Shown here in pieces: positions 36,390-49,690 of a stretch of 64,000 nucleotides of DNA (positions are counted from its first letter, which is position 1; every line of letters begins with the position of its first letter). A program made the translations under genes and the position numbers. Under the pieces are notes generated by a model, which was given only the letters and a program-made list of their open reading frames with translations, had not been told where the DNA came from and searched no databases. The stretch spans positions 26,676,855 to 26,740,854 of the forward strand of contig CM025850.1 of the NCBI GenBank assembly GCA_003952965.2, given 5' to 3'. This DNA is from Morella rubra. Lineage: Eukaryota > Streptophyta > Magnoliopsida > Fagales > Myricaceae.

Positions 36390-37950
36390 AAAAAAGAAGT
36401 CTTAGTGTGACACGCAGGTGCCAGATGGATTATATATAAAAATATTTTATCTTAAAGATTTATTAAGCTTTGTTTGCAATCATTTTCCGGTCTTGTGGAA
36501 GTAGGATCTAATTTAAGGCCTGCTTCATTCCAATTTGTACGTATTTGATTCGTGGATCTGTGCCACTTTCGGGTTGACATATACAGATACACGAATGATG
36601 CAGATTGTTGCAATTTTATAGTAAAGGATTATATATATATATATATATATATATATTGACCCAATTGGAACTTTCTAGGCTAAATCGAAGCAAAGGTGAA
36701 AATCTGAGATTTATAATTATTTTATCAGCTTCTATAAAATTATTATAAAAAATAATGCCAACCATAAGCTATATATTTGTTTTATCGTTTTTGAATTACA
36801 ATAAAAAGCTAGCGTACTAGCCCTACAATTACAGCTGTGACATGAATTTTTAAAAGGGAAAAGGTAGCGTCACAAAATCAGTCGCCAACCCAGAGTCCGA
36901 TGGCAAATCTGTCTCGTTTGTACCCGTACTTTGCTTCACATGCACACCACTTGCTTCCCAAGCATATTCTGCGTCTTCTTTACCCACTTTCCCTTTTCTT
37001 TTCTTTTTTCTTCAATTGGATATTTTAGAATATGTTGGCATATTCTTCTGGACTAATTTGGGGCCGTCATTAAAGCCAGCCCGGACCACAAATTGTGCCC
37101 GACACAAAACGAGCATATTCAACAGCAATGTTCCGTTTGGACAAATCATAATCAAGTAAACAATGCATGTGGATGTCAAGGTTACACGTATCGAGAGATT
37201 GGCAGGCTCTGTTCTGACTTTGTTGTTTTTCCTGTCTTCTTCTTCTTCTTTTTTTTTAAGGATAAAGAAAAAAAAAAACAGAAACACCCACAACATCGTC
37301 ATCTTTGCTGGTCAACCCTTTTTGTTGTGTGCAAAGATATTGAATTTTAAAAAATAAAATATCACTTGTCCTGAACATTAGGATTGAGTTTTAAGCTGAT
37401 AATAGAAATATAAAAGATTAAGATTGGAACTCAGTATCTATGTTCGGATACCATGTAACTCAAAGCTTGAGTTTATAAATTGAGTAAATTTAATCATTTA
37501 ATTTATACTTTTTGTACAAAAGGAGCTCATGGTTGAGTTGCAGTTCAGAGATCCAAGTATTACCTCTACATATCTTGTTGTCCTTTATTTCAAGCATCAA
37601 TTTTATAAGCATAATGTATAGTCCGAAATTCAAGCCAAAACCAACCGATGGATATTTTTTTTTTCTTGAATCGAATATCCAGATCAATTTAGGCACATTT
37701 CAATTAATCGTAAAATCTGTACAGTCTTCCCGTTCAACACAAACCATATAATTACCAAGCCGAAAGGCCTGAAAATGACCTCTTGGGACCTTGAAAGGAG
37801 TATATTACTAAAGCTCAAGCCTTAACCACTATACCAACCCTTTGAGGTTGCAACGGAGAGAATTGAAGCTCAGGAAAAAAAAATAAAAAATAACAATACA
37901 TTCTGCCACGGTTTTTCAATTCTTTTCCACTTTAAACCAATTACCCTCGC
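36390..37950. other. AT-rich intergenic region
   Basis: Contains (TA)n at 36629-36656. No gene is recognised; small frames at 37012-37357 are low-complexity. The right edge leads into the 3' side of the BPA1-like gene. Confidence 0.5.
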
Positions 37951-38193
37951 AAAATTACGACAACGGGAAATAAAGAATAGAAAAAATAGAAAAATATTGA
38001 ATCACGTAAACGTACATCAGGCCGTTGAGGGGATAAGCGAAAAGAAGCATCACACAAATGCCATCCCATTCAACACCAAGCTTTAGCAAAACCCAAACTA
38101 TAATGCCCGAGAACCAACTGGGATAAAAGCAACGAGGCAATCCATTCATTGCCAAAATCGAACGGACTGACTATAACTCCAAGTTTCTTTGGC

Positions 38194-41100
38194 TTAAGCA
38201 GCAATTGGAGGTTCCTGCATTTAAGAAAGCAAGGTCATAAATAAACGAGTAACTACAGTCGGAATTAGGAGTTAAACTTTCTAATTAGGCCAAGAGAAAA
38301 CTAAATCCCAACCGTCACCACGGTTTGTCCACATGAATGGAGAGGATAGAAAACAAGAAAATGGGATAATGTACTATTTTATAGAGAGCATTGGATACCA
38401 TGTCAAGTCATTATTTTCCCAAAAACTCAATTTTTTGGGCACCACTTTCTGATATTTATGCACACCAGAGGCAAAATTGGAATTGATATCTTGCATGTCA
38501 ACTTATAGAACCATGGGTTCATGGCCTTTCTGAACCACATGCCTTCAACGTTACTGTGCCATTAATTAACTATCATAAAAAGGTCAGGATAGAAAGTAGG
38601 AAGAATCCACCTTTGCAGTCAAGTTTGACACAGCTATACTGAACCTCTCTCTTGTTTTTGTACCCGCAACCTGCCCTGCCTTTGCCACCTTACTGAAAGC
38701 TCCATTTAACCAGGCTGCTCCTGCAGTAACATACCTGTCCGGCACCAGAAAGAATCAGTAGCGATATTCCATTCTATGATAAAAAAAAAACTAACAGAGA
38801 TGGGGTTGTCAGACAAGGATCGCACTGAAAAGGTCATCATTATCTATGCTAACATCTTATGTTTCCAAGGCAACTATAAATACTTCCTCCTCCCATTTTC
38901 TGGATGCTTTCTTCCAACTGAGGATCCAACCACAAAAATTGACAATGAGACCTGACTAACTACTTCTATTGCTAGCCCAGGGAATTGATTGGAAGGGGAC
39001 TGGACATTGATAATATACCAGACGATTAATCATTTCCTTCCCTTTTGTCCTCTTTTCTTTTCTCCCCCTACCCAGTACAACAGAAAAAGACAGAAATAGA
39101 AATGGAATTTAATTTTAGTTACTAGAATCAAACCAACTTCACTATGGATCTAAGCATACATCTCATAGACTATATGAAGTATATAACGATAGTAAAGGAG
39201 CAACTTCTACTGAATCAAAGAGTGTATGCAGATGCCAGGCTGGAAGAAGAAACTAGACCCCATAATGAGCCTAAATAAATAAAATCCTTGTCTGCTGATT
39301 AACAACGCTATGTGACTTTCAGAAAGAGATATCCAAAAGGGTTTGATCAGAAGGAAAAGAAAGAACATTTATACGCTTGTGCAGTCAAAGGAACTTGATG
39401 ATTAGAATCCCAGAAGGATACTCCATTATTGGAGACTTTTGGATTTCTTCTAAAGTATCTTTGTTCCAACTGATTAAGACCCAGGAAGTGCTGGATCAAT
39501 GCCATACCTGCTTGTTTTAACAGCTGATCCTGTGTCATTCAATTTCCTCTCTGCTGCAAATATTGCAGCCATCGTTTTATCCGACACATGAAGTCTTTGA
39601 TCAACAGACTTCACTTTCTCATTCACCACTGAGATCCCGACTGTCAATTTCTCTGTCAATCCAACTCTCTTGTCAAAGGAGGTGACCTTCTCTGATGCAC
39701 TTGCAGTTAACCGATGCTTCTCATCAAATGCTTTAGCCTTGCTCATAGCATCTTGTCCAATGGCTGAACCTTTGGCTAGCATATTTGCAACGACATCCTG
39801 TGCTCTACTAATTCTTCCATTGCCTGTTGTGTTAGCTTTATCCTGCAAACAGAGAGAGATAATGCCAAGCCCATCAACCACAAGAAAATAATTATTCGCA
39901 AATGACCAGACAATACTTTCAAGTGTTTCCAATGAAAGTTAAGGCGACATCCTATATTCTTACAGTAGCTATTATGGCTGCCATACCTAATTCTCGCAAG
40001 AAACGCATACAGGGCATAGGATTCATCAACATGGGAACCATATAAATCAAACCATTGGATTTTTTATGGGAAAAAAAAATCAGTTCTTTTCAAGAAGAGA
40101 GAGATAGAGAGATAGGTAGAAAGAGGTTGGGGAGTAAAAACAAGGGCACAGGAAATCAAATAGGCATCAATTAAACTAGAAGTTCTAGTTTAACAGAAAG
40201 AAAATAGGGAAGAATATGAAATGAGATAACGGTAACCTGGTATCCAACTTTGGGGAATATGTTCTTGAATGGAGATGGGTAAGGAAAAGAAGGATGAGGG
40301 ATAGCGAGGTGGATCCATACAAAATGAATGGACAGAGGAAAAACCAGTGTTGCCAAGTTACTTGGTATTCTGTTGATCAACACAATCCATACCCAGAGCC
40401 AAGGGACTTTGAATTGATAATGGTATTGAAGGTCGGAAAGTTCATTACGAAGTCCTAAAAAAAAGAGTCCAAATGTGCCGCAAACTCTATTGAGGTTCTT
40501 GGTAGTTGTTTTCTTCTAATGCAGATGGAAGTATGAATTAGAAATTGGGATCCATTTGGATCCATCGATCAGCCAAAAAGGCATTCCCTAAGATGGAAAG
40601 AAACAAGTAGTTGGTCAGAGCCTTCCTTTTTTGAGGAAAGCATCTACAAAAAAAATACTCAGTCAGTAATGAAAACAAGTGATATCTACAACACAATTTT
40701 TGACTACCTCAATTGTTGGATTGCTTCCAATAGGAGTGACACACACAGCATTGTCCACCACCCTTACTTCCTACATGAATTGCCCTAAATGAATATACAA
40801 TTTTGGCTACAGGACCTGGAAAGGAATTGCATGAACTTTTCCCTAAAATTACCTGCATCTCATCTTTTGCAACATAGTTTTGGACAGATGTTATACTCAC
40901 AATTTGGTCTACAATTGTTGCTCCCTGCAGAACAGGATACATAATGTCACTGGCTAGAAGACATGCAATACAAAGTGCCTATTCCTCTGAATTTAAGAAA
41001 GCAATTCTCATCACATGACTAAAGACAGGATAGGAAGAAAACAAGAAACTGCCCCTTCAGATAGCACAGGAAATTGCGTGTTCAATTTAGACAATTCATC

Positions 41101-43371
41101 AAGGCATTGTTCTCCATTCCACTGAGAAAACCACTGGACTCTTGTATAAACCCTTGTTCTAAAAATCAAGGACACCCAAAGCAATGCCTACGTAGCAATT
41201 CAATCACAAAAGAAACAGTAAAAACTATTTCCAATGAAATTATATGTAGAGAAATGGCCCAATATTTGAACCTTTGATGGTATTACTTGCACAAAAATTT
41301 ATCTGACATCATTTGACACAAAATAAGAAAACAAAAGAAAAAACCTTGGGATGGCAGTTCAGGAGATCCAGCAATATGAAGTACCGAGAAAAAGAATAAT
41401 TTCCCAAGACCCATTTCACTACCTCATTTCAATCATCCATAAGGTGGGAGCATTGTACAAAATGCTATTCATGCAATACAGCAGCTTGATGTGTATAAAC
41501 AAATTTTCTTCCTTCAGACTATCGCTACTGATAATGTTATCCATGACCAACCACCCTTTGGCAACTGACGTTCTGCTACAACAACCCAAGTTTTACAGCC
41601 AGATGGCAATAAAGATTGCAAGCTCATTATTAATACGTGAAATAAGGAATCAAACTCTTATTCGAAAGTCAAAATCTGTACCCACACTCCCAGGTGTTGT
41701 ATCACCATTTTGGAAGAGAGTGCCTACCATTAATTACAATAGAAGGAATTCTTTAACTAATAACTCGGAAGGCAACTTGGCTGAATATCCCTAAACTCTA
41801 TACAAATTCTTTTCAATTATTACTATTGGTTAATTGATAACACCAACTATCCTAAACTGAACGGAAACCAACTGAGCTTACGAAGTAGATGAAATTTTTT
41901 TACCTTCCATACTCTATCCTTGCTACCAACATACACTAACAGAAAGGAGAAGATTTGGCTTTTCCTTAGGAAAGGCATGTATCTGGTTCAATAATATATC
42001 TCTTGCCGCCCAAAACCAATTTTAACTCCCAACGAGCACACAAAGACTATGACAAAAGGTGGTCTTTGCAATTTTTTTAAAAAAAATCCTGGGGCCACAT
42101 TGCATTTAGATATCTTAAATTTGAAAATAGTTTCTGAGGGCCATGTGTTTCTAAAAGAAGGCCTTCCTGGAGCAGATACTAAGAAATCTAATCTAGAAAT
42201 ACGATCACGATACAGAATAGCAAGTATTGAGTGCTAAACACAAGGCTACAAGTCTTATGGAGCATCCAATGTGTATAGCATACCCCGTACGCACGTCTTT
42301 GCATAGCATGCATAACATTTTGCACAAACTCCATGTATTGTGAAAAGCAACATATTGACAAAATGTATCAATTGTGCACCAAATCTATTGGCTAGTGATG
42401 CTCAGGAGTCATGACAACCTTGAGACTGTAAAAAGAACAGTAATATGGTCAAAAAGACGCCGTCACATCTCCTGGCATGCCGACAGATTGCTATTCCAAG
42501 CTTAAATGTTGACAATCATGAAGCACCTTGAATAAACTCGGGGAACCCCACACCAACCTTTGGACTACATGAATTTATGTCATTAGGCATATATAACATT
42601 TGGAAAAGGAAAGATAAATCCTATTCACCAAGTCAAATAAGAAAATTACACACTTGACTTCAGTCATAAAAAAGGGGAACGATTGGAGGAAATACCGATA
42701 GTAGTAATGCAATTTCAAGGGCTTTTGGATCTTTGAATGTCACAAATGCAGACTGTGATTGCCCGGGCTCACTGCACCCAAGAACAAAACATAGCATAAC
42801 GACCCCGTCAGTCCTTCACACACGCGCGAGCTCACACACCAAACTCACCCTGATAAATAACAGGGCTTAGTAGACTAACTTCTACGGTCCATTTTCTTTC
42901 CCTCTCTCTCAGCAACCAAGCAGGGAATTAGTAAATACAAACTGAAATAGGTGATACAAAACGAGAATAAGCATTTTTAGTGTTTCCTTTCTCTTTTCAT
43001 CTCATTTCTAAACTACAATCTTTTTAACAAAATGAAAATGCAATAGCCATCAATTATTATACGAGAATCAAGCCAGAGAATTAACAGAGATCCAAGAGTC
43101 AGAACTCCAATCAACAAAGAAACGCTTAAATAGAGAAAACAAATACCGTCGGATCTCAATGTGCTCGATTTCTCCAGAAAATGAGAAGAACTCGTGAATC
43201 TCTCTCTCACTAGCTAGATCCGAAACGGGCTTCACTTGAACAGTTCTCGTCTGAAAATTTGTCACGAAAAAACACAAAACGACACCGAAAAGCAAGATTC
43301 AGATTTACAGAAGCAGGAAATACAAAGAAATACCGGAGAGAGCAGAATTCGTAAACTCGCTAAACCTGCAT
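38194..43371 (-). CDS. RRM protein, binding partner of ACD11 1 (BPA1)-like
   Basis: Eight coding exons on the minus strand: 43366-43371 (ATG CAG only), 43147-43250, 42696-42771, 40853-40924, 40708-40770, 39508-39842, 38611-38734 and 38194-38214. Phases agree throughout and give 266 residues, beginning MQTRTVQVKPVSDL and ending PPIAA. An N-terminal RRM (residues ~3-75) has an RNP2-like TVQVKPVS and an RNP1-like SAFVTFKD, with the family signature EFFSFSGEIEHIEI and ALLLSGATIVDQ. The C-terminal half (RAQDVVANMLAKG..DAMSKAKAFDEKH) is an Ala/Lys-rich helical region typical of BPA1/BPL proteins. Known members bind the lipid-transfer cell-death regulator ACD11 and restrain defence-related cell death; that role is transferred by family. 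It looks intact. The first and last coding exons are only 6 and 21 bases. The paralogue closest from memory is At1g14340. Confidence 0.93.
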
Positions 43372-43509
43372 TTGCGAATCACAGTGCGTGTAGCTCTGTA
43401 GTCGTCGGTGGTGGCTCTGCAAAAGCTTTACGTTATGTATGCGTGTTGTGAAGGACGAAGAAGGGAGAGCCAGGTGGAACAGCTTGTAGATATCTAGAAA
43501 GAGACACCG

Positions 43510-44980
43510 GACAGATTATACCAGAGAGAGAGAGAGAGAATGAATGTGAGCAGTTTCTCAGGAAAACAAACGTAATAATGTTGTTAATATATTAACATTT
43601 TGGTCGCCGACTCGACTCAAGGACTTCCAAGTAAAGTGCCCCTGGCTTCTCCCTAAATTTCCGGCTTTATCTAAACCTTTTCCTATTGATTTTACATAGC
43701 TGTTATTTTTCTGGTCACAAAAATTTGATTCTAACTGTCATTTGCCACGCCGGTTTAAACACAAATTTTTAACATTATTAGTTGTGACACCTGGCTCCCG
43801 CCGTTTCTCATGGGGCACAAATAACTGGTACATCAATAATTAAAATACAATACAGATATAATTCTTTTCTTTACATACGTAAAATGAATAAAATGTATTT
43901 TTTTTATTTTTTATACGATGGGAAAAATATTTTTTCAATTACATTATTACCATTAAAACTTGATACATGAATTTCCTAAGCATGCCACAAGTGAAGTGTT
44001 TACAGTGATATCACCTTTACTATTATTTTTTTCGTTTTGTCTCCTCATAAAATCACGTGATTCTTGCTTAGTTTGAGAGTTAAAATTTTTTTAATTCAGT
44101 GTTTGTCTTGGACTGTTTTTTAGTTTTTTTATTATTATTAAAATTAATTTAGTGGAACCAAATTTATCAACAATTCACTTGATAGAGCTTACTTTGTCAT
44201 TTAATAAGAATAAGTACGGTAAAAAAAAAAATTAGTGGATTAAATATAATCATGCATTTTGGCTTATGTGGCAATTTTTTAAATTGAATTTACCTACTTG
44301 GGAGACATAGGCCTTAGGAAAGCTAAAAGAAATGACAACCATTTATGACCTTTTTCTCATCTATTTTTATAGATAAATAAATGAAGATCTATTCATGCAC
44401 TTCGTGAATGGTTCATGCACCTTCTTCTTCTTCTTCTGTTCTTCTTATTATTATTAGTATTATTATTATTTTGATTGCACCCCTCAAATACGTCAACAAA
44501 ACCTGATGATTGAAAGAGTTTTGAAAAGCCATGAGTGCATGAATAATGAATTAGACAGCGAGGCAAAAGATTCGAAGACACGTCATTAATGAAGAAACAA
44601 AAGGATATAATAGTAAAATCAAACAAGAAGGAAGTGTAGACACTGGGGCCCCCCGTCCCCCAGAGTCAATAGATTCCTTCCTTGGTCAATCAAGTTACGG
44701 CATAAGAACTTTGTCTGGGGCTCGAAGCTGTTTCTTGTTTTAATAATACTTCTCTCTTTCTCTATCTCGTGATGTTTTATTTTGTGATCTACCAAATTAT
44801 TGTACTGGCAGCATTTTTTTTTCTTTTTAGGTTATTGTACTGGCAGATAATCATTCATCTCCCTCGACTCGTGGAAAGTTTCACATTCTTGGTGCTGGCC
44901 ACCACAACAACAACGTTTTTTTTTTTTTTTTTTTTTTTTTTTTGCAAAAATGACAAATAATTCACTCCATTTTAATATCT
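43510..44980. other. Intergenic region with simple repeats
   Basis: AT-rich. CT/TTC and TTA runs lie at 44422-44472 and a poly-T run at 44919-44943. No gene recognised. A (GA)n run at 43525-43539 sits just upstream of the BPA1-like leader. Confidence 0.5.
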
Positions 44981-44992
44981 TTTTAAAAAATA

Positions 44993-45504
44993 AGGATAAA
45001 CTCATAGTTAATTCCCTATATTTTGGTAAAAATTAAGTTGCTACCCTTATATTTCAATTCAACAATTTGAGACCCATAACTTTCAAAACCTATTAATCTT
45101 TGCCCCCGGTCTAAATCAAGAGTTAAGTTCGACGAAAAATCGTGCAAAATGACCGAAATGCCCTCTAAGGCTAAATTTTAAAAAATAAATATAAATAATA
45201 TAAATTTAAGAAATAAATTAAAAATAAATAGATTATTGAAATAGAGTTTCAATAGTTTTATTTAAAAATATTATTTTTTAAAAAAAATATCATTTTTTAT
45301 TTTTAATGATTTTTTTTAATAATTTTATTTTGGAGGGGCATTTGGTCATTTTTCATACTTTTTCGTTTGATTTAACGTCTAATTTAGACGGGGGCGAAGA
45401 TTGATAGGTTTTGAAAGTTATAGGTCTCAAATTGTTAGATTGAAAAATAAGGGTAGCAACTTGATTTTTGCCCAAACATAGGGGGCTAATTATGAGTTTA
45501 CCCC
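44993..45504. mobile_element. Mutator-type MITE with long inverted arms, copy A
   Basis: 512 bp. The two ~175-bp ends are inverted copies of one another (left AGGATAAACTCATAGTTAAT; right, read inward, GGGGTAAACTCATAATTAGC) around an AT-rich core. The flanks carry a 9-bp duplication matching at 8 of 9 positions (TAAAAAATA / TAAAAAATT). It encodes no protein. It belongs to the same family as 47219-47730. Confidence 0.8.
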
Positions 45505-45536
45505 TAAAAAATTTATTAAATTTAAAAAAAAATAAA

Positions 45537-45700
45537 AAAGCTCACTGAATTTATCATTTTGGTATAAAACCTACTAAATCTAACGCCGTTAAAAGCTCCC
45601 TGAGTACGGGGCACCCCAACCCTTTCATGGTGGAGGGGAGAGGAATTCCTCCTCCACCCCTAATTCTAGGGTGGTGGTGGAGCAGGGAGGAATCCTCCCC
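45537..45700 (+). repeat. Left partner of an inverted repeat pair around the receptor remnant
   Basis: AAAAAGCTCACTGAATTTAT and the following 'cattttggtataaaacctactaaatct' match, with changes, the reverse complement of 55505-55565. The next G/C-rich block (TTCATGGTGGAGGGGAG) matches that of ~55255-55290. This may be the end of an older element that once enclosed the receptor fragment. Confidence 0.45.
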
Positions 45701-46730
45701 TCCCACGTTCATATTCTCCATTCCTTCCATCTTCCTCTTCAACCATATCTTCAGTTCCCACGGTTTTATGAACCTTGTTCTGTTCGAAGGCATTGCTCCA
45801 TCTCAGGGTCAATGTTCTTATTTATACCTTTATGTTAGCTTCTGTTTGATCAGAAAATTTAGGATTTGAATCTTGCCTGCCTAGAAACTGTGGTAGTAGC
45901 CCAAACATAAGCTACCTTTTTCATGTTTTTGGTACGAGAGAAGACAAATAAATCAAACTATAGGCAATGTTGATTGCAGGAAGTTGTTGAAGAATGGATA
46001 TACACTCGAATGGAGTGGATTCAATTGTGTTGCATGTGAACAAAGCGATGGTCGTTGCCAGTTTGAAAAGGAAGATAATGTATGCTATTGCCACGATGGA
46101 ATATCCATCACAATAGCTGTTAGATGTATGTCTTCAAAATCAAAAATTTTAAATAATTATGAGATAATTATTGTTATTGATTAATCAATTGTATATTATT
46201 TTGGGTATATACAATGACATAAGATGTCATATTATTGAGCAACGTTGTAGAAAAGTTAGGTCAATAATTAATGAATTGGAGGCAGGGAGTATGACTTTTC
46301 GGATCTTTGTTAACTCATTTTGTTCTGGACCTTAAGCAGATGAGTGGGTGCAATGTAAGAGTATATGCACTGAACCGAATCAAATATGAATACATTCTGG
46401 AAACGATCACTAATGTAGAGAATGATATTCATCACAATTAGCTTATATTGTCCTTAGACCTGAGAGAGTTATGCATGTTTACTTGTTGTGTGCTTGTACT
46501 TTGAATAAATCATTTGGTGATGATCTTCGCAGATCAAATATTTCAGATTATGTTGAACCTTGTGCATAGTAAGTGAATTTGTATAATTGCTCAATATGGA
46601 ATCCACCAGTCTCTTAATGAGGCAGTATATTCATTATGTCTGTATATTGTTTGGACTCAAATAAAAACGTTGTGCAGCAAGATTTTTTGAAAAGTGTTTT
46701 TACGGTTTTTACTTATATAATATATTAAGT

Positions 46731-47159
46731 AATTATTTGCGAAAATTATTTTTGGAAATTTTTGAGAGTCCAACTAGGTACAGACTGAGAATTAAGAATT
46801 ATATAAGCTAGGGACTTTATTAGTGATATTATTCCAGTCCTATTAGCTCATGTGGAATATAGTATAGTGGAAGGATAAATAAGCATATAATTGTTAGCAA
46901 AAGGGATTTCACAAAAACAATCTCATTATCTCGGGGGTTAATTGTAATTATTTGCGAAAATTATTTTTAGAAATTTTTTGAGAGTCCAACTAGGTAGACT
47001 GAGAATTAAGAACTATATGAGCTAGAGACTTTATTAGTGATATTATTCTGGTCCTATTAGCTCATGAGGAATATAATATGGTGGAAGGATAAATAATCAT
47101 ATAATTGTTAACAAAAGGGATTTTACAAAAACAATCTCATTTTCTCCATGGTCAATTGT
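46731..47159. repeat. 215-bp tandem repeat in the 5' LTR of Copia 2
   Basis: Both units begin AATTATTTGCGAAAATTATT and run through the 'gagagtccaactaggta' and 'ttgttagcaaaaggg'-like blocks. The 3' LTR has one unit (from ~54038). The two units already differ from each other, so the repeat is not recent. Confidence 0.8.
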
Positions 47160-47218
47160 GATATGTTAATGGACATGATCACAATTTGTAGAAGCCCATA
47201 AATTTGGATTATAGAATA

Positions 47219-47730
47219 GGGGTAAAATCATAGTTAGCCTCATAAGTATGAGCAAAAATCAAATTGGTACCTTAATTATCAATTCGGCGATTTGAGACCC
47301 ATAATTTTTAAAAATCATCAATTTAGCCTCCCGTCTAAATTAGGCGTTAAATCCACAGAAAATCATATAAAATGACCAAAATCCCCCTCCAAGACTAAAT
47401 TTTAAAAAATAAATAAAAATAATAAAAATTTAAGAAATAAATTAAAATAAATATTTTATTGAAATAGTGTTTCAAAAGTTTTATTTAAAAAAATATTACT
47501 TTTTTTAAAAAAATTTCATTTTTTATTTTTAATGAATTTTTTAGTAATTTTATCTTGGAGGGCATTTTGGTCATTTTGCATGATTTTCTGTCGGATTTAA
47601 CGTCCAATTTAGACGGAGGGCTAGAATTGATGATTTTCAAAAGTTATAGGTCTCAAATTGCCGAATTGATAATTAGGGGTACAGATTTGATTTTTGCTCA
47701 TACTTATGGGGCTAACTATGACTTTACCCC
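47219..47730. mobile_element. Mutator-type MITE with long inverted arms, copy B, inside the Copia 2 5' LTR
   Basis: 512 bp with a perfect 9-bp target-site duplication TATAGAATA (47210-47218 and 47731-47739). The ~180-bp inverted ends start GGGGTAAAATCATAGTTAGC and end GCTAACTATGACTTTACCCC. The sister 3' LTR has the unoccupied site TACAAAATA once (54298-54306), showing insertion after Copia 2 had both LTRs. No protein is encoded; movement would need a transposase from elsewhere. Confidence 0.93.
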
Positions 47731-48015
47731 TATAGAATATAAGGGGGTTTAATGAATAAGAGTTTTTCATGTTGATCCTACGACCGAGATTTGAGGTCCC
47801 TAAAGATCTCAAGCATAAGCACAGTTGAGTTCTGGGCAAACCATTATAAATAGCTTAGAAATTCATTTGAGAAAAAGGAATTCATTTTTTTAATTTGAGA
47901 CTTTCTCTCTCTAGAAATCTTCTCTTAAAAATTGTGTGTGTGGATCTGAAGGAGGCAGAACGCTTGGGCTATTTTGATTCAACGATCATTTCCACTGCAA
48001 TCTTGCGCTTTAACA

Positions 48016-49690
48016 GTGGTATCAAAGCTCAAATATGTGAAATCTCATAGCTCAAGGTTAGTGTTTCTCTCTCTAGCTCACATGCATGCAAGATCGTGTT
48101 CTTCACGATTCATTGAAAAATATGTGTGATTTTTTTTGTTGAAAAGTATTGCATGTAGGATCCACCATTGAGAAAAAGACAATCGGGCAAAACTAAAATT
48201 TTTCTTTTGATCGTGGGTTTTCTCTTGAAAAGGGAAAGAGTTTTGTGCGAAAAACTCATGCCCGTGGGTTTTCTCTTGGCGATTTGTTGAGATTTGTTAA
48301 ATCTGGTTAGAGATTTTATTTTTCTTTTGTGATTTCTTTGAGAAAGAAATGAATTCGGGTTTTTATTTTTATTTTTTATTATTATTATTATTATTTTTTA
48401 TGATTGTGGTTTCATTGAAAAAGGTTTGGTTCCCAAAGGTTTAAATCGCAAGGAGAAAGAGCAATTTCTTGCTCTCCAAATCGACCACCACCAGTCGCCG
48501 GTGGTGGCTCAGCTAGCCGGGGACCACGACTGGTGGTCCCAGGCAGCCACAATAGCGGCACTGTGTGGTCTAGTGGCCAGCAATGGCTGCTGTCATGGTG
48601 TATCCCGAAAGGGGTAGATGGGTTTTTGAGGGTTGAGGCCTTTTAGGCCTCCCAAAGCCACCTCAGGCTGTGGGGTGGCCGGCCAAGTGTTGGCCAACGT
48701 CTCATCGGATTGAGGGTGGCTAGGCGCTGCATTTTTGGCCTTAGGGCCAAACGGCACCCAAGGCATGAGATGCCTTGGGTCGTGCGTTTGGGGCTTGGGT
48801 AGGGCAACAGTCGCCCTACCCAGCCCAAGACTAATTAAAAAAGATGAAGGGAGGGTAGCTCGTGCGGGCTAGGGCCACGGGTTGGACCTGGGCCCGTTAA
48901 CCCAACCCCGGTTTAGGTTTGACCCGGACCCCTTGATACGGATTGGGTTAAACCCGGACCACGACCCAGATCTGGTCCAGGTATGGCCCGGACCGTTATC
49001 CACCACTGACTAGGTTGAACTCAGACCGGTGGGGTCAACTCGATTTGATCGGTTGACTGTTGACCAAATCGGTTTGATCGGATTTTTTTATAAAAAAAAA
49101 AAACATTTTATAGATTTAATATAAGTGTTAAATGAGATTATTTTACAAGAAAATTAAATCACACGCCTTCATTGTTGGTATTTAAGAATTTTATTTGATT
49201 GATGATTGGTAAAAACTAAAATAGTCACAACCAATTGTTGATTTTATAATTTGTCTTGTATACTTCTTGTGAAGATAAGTGAGTGTGTATGATTAGTGGG
49301 GTGTTGACTAAAATAGCAATGCCGACCCATTACAAAATTACATGTCATTTAGACGATGGTTGCACTTAACCAAATAAACACGTCCACTAAAATAGTGAAG
49401 ATATGTGTTATGTTGGTGGCCAAAAGAAATATCAAGAATCATGAAATTTGTATATGTGTGATATACAACATGTGATGTGATCATGATAAGTAGATTCTAC
49501 TTGCTTTTATAAGTTGTGCCATGATTACTAAAATAGGATTATGTGCACATAAGTTGAAAGTTCTTGATACCCACTGCAAACACTAAATATAAATATTATA
49601 TTCTGCTTTTTCTTTTGGTTGTCGTGATTCAGTGGAAGGTACATTAGCTATTAAAAACCCTATGCTAATGGATCGTTAATATACTTGTGA
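48016..49690 (+). other. Long leader of Copia 2 with a G/C-rich island
   Basis: About 1.7 kb separates the primer site from gag, long for a Copia leader. Bases 48470-49070 are strikingly G/C-rich compared with flanking LTR and gag, rich in GGTGG/CCACC and GACCCGG-type motifs. This may be acquired sequence or a lineage-specific leader. No protein family is recognised. Confidence 0.5.

Larger units (their letters stand above)
46118..48015 (+). repeat. 5' LTR of Copia 2, enlarged
   Basis: Matches 53350-54578 at both ends. It contains a ~215-bp tandem repeat (46731-46945, 46946-47159) and the MITE at 47219-47730, neither seen in the 3' LTR. Confidence 0.88.

Noticed and set aside
41351-41794. 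147-codon plus-strand frame inside a BPA1-like intron
   Set aside because: It lies wholly within the 1.8-kb intron 40925-42695, with no family similarity or splice-site support.
44422-44472. TTC/TTA run considered as a CRISPR-like or structured repeat
   Set aside because: It is an ordinary microsatellite without spacers.
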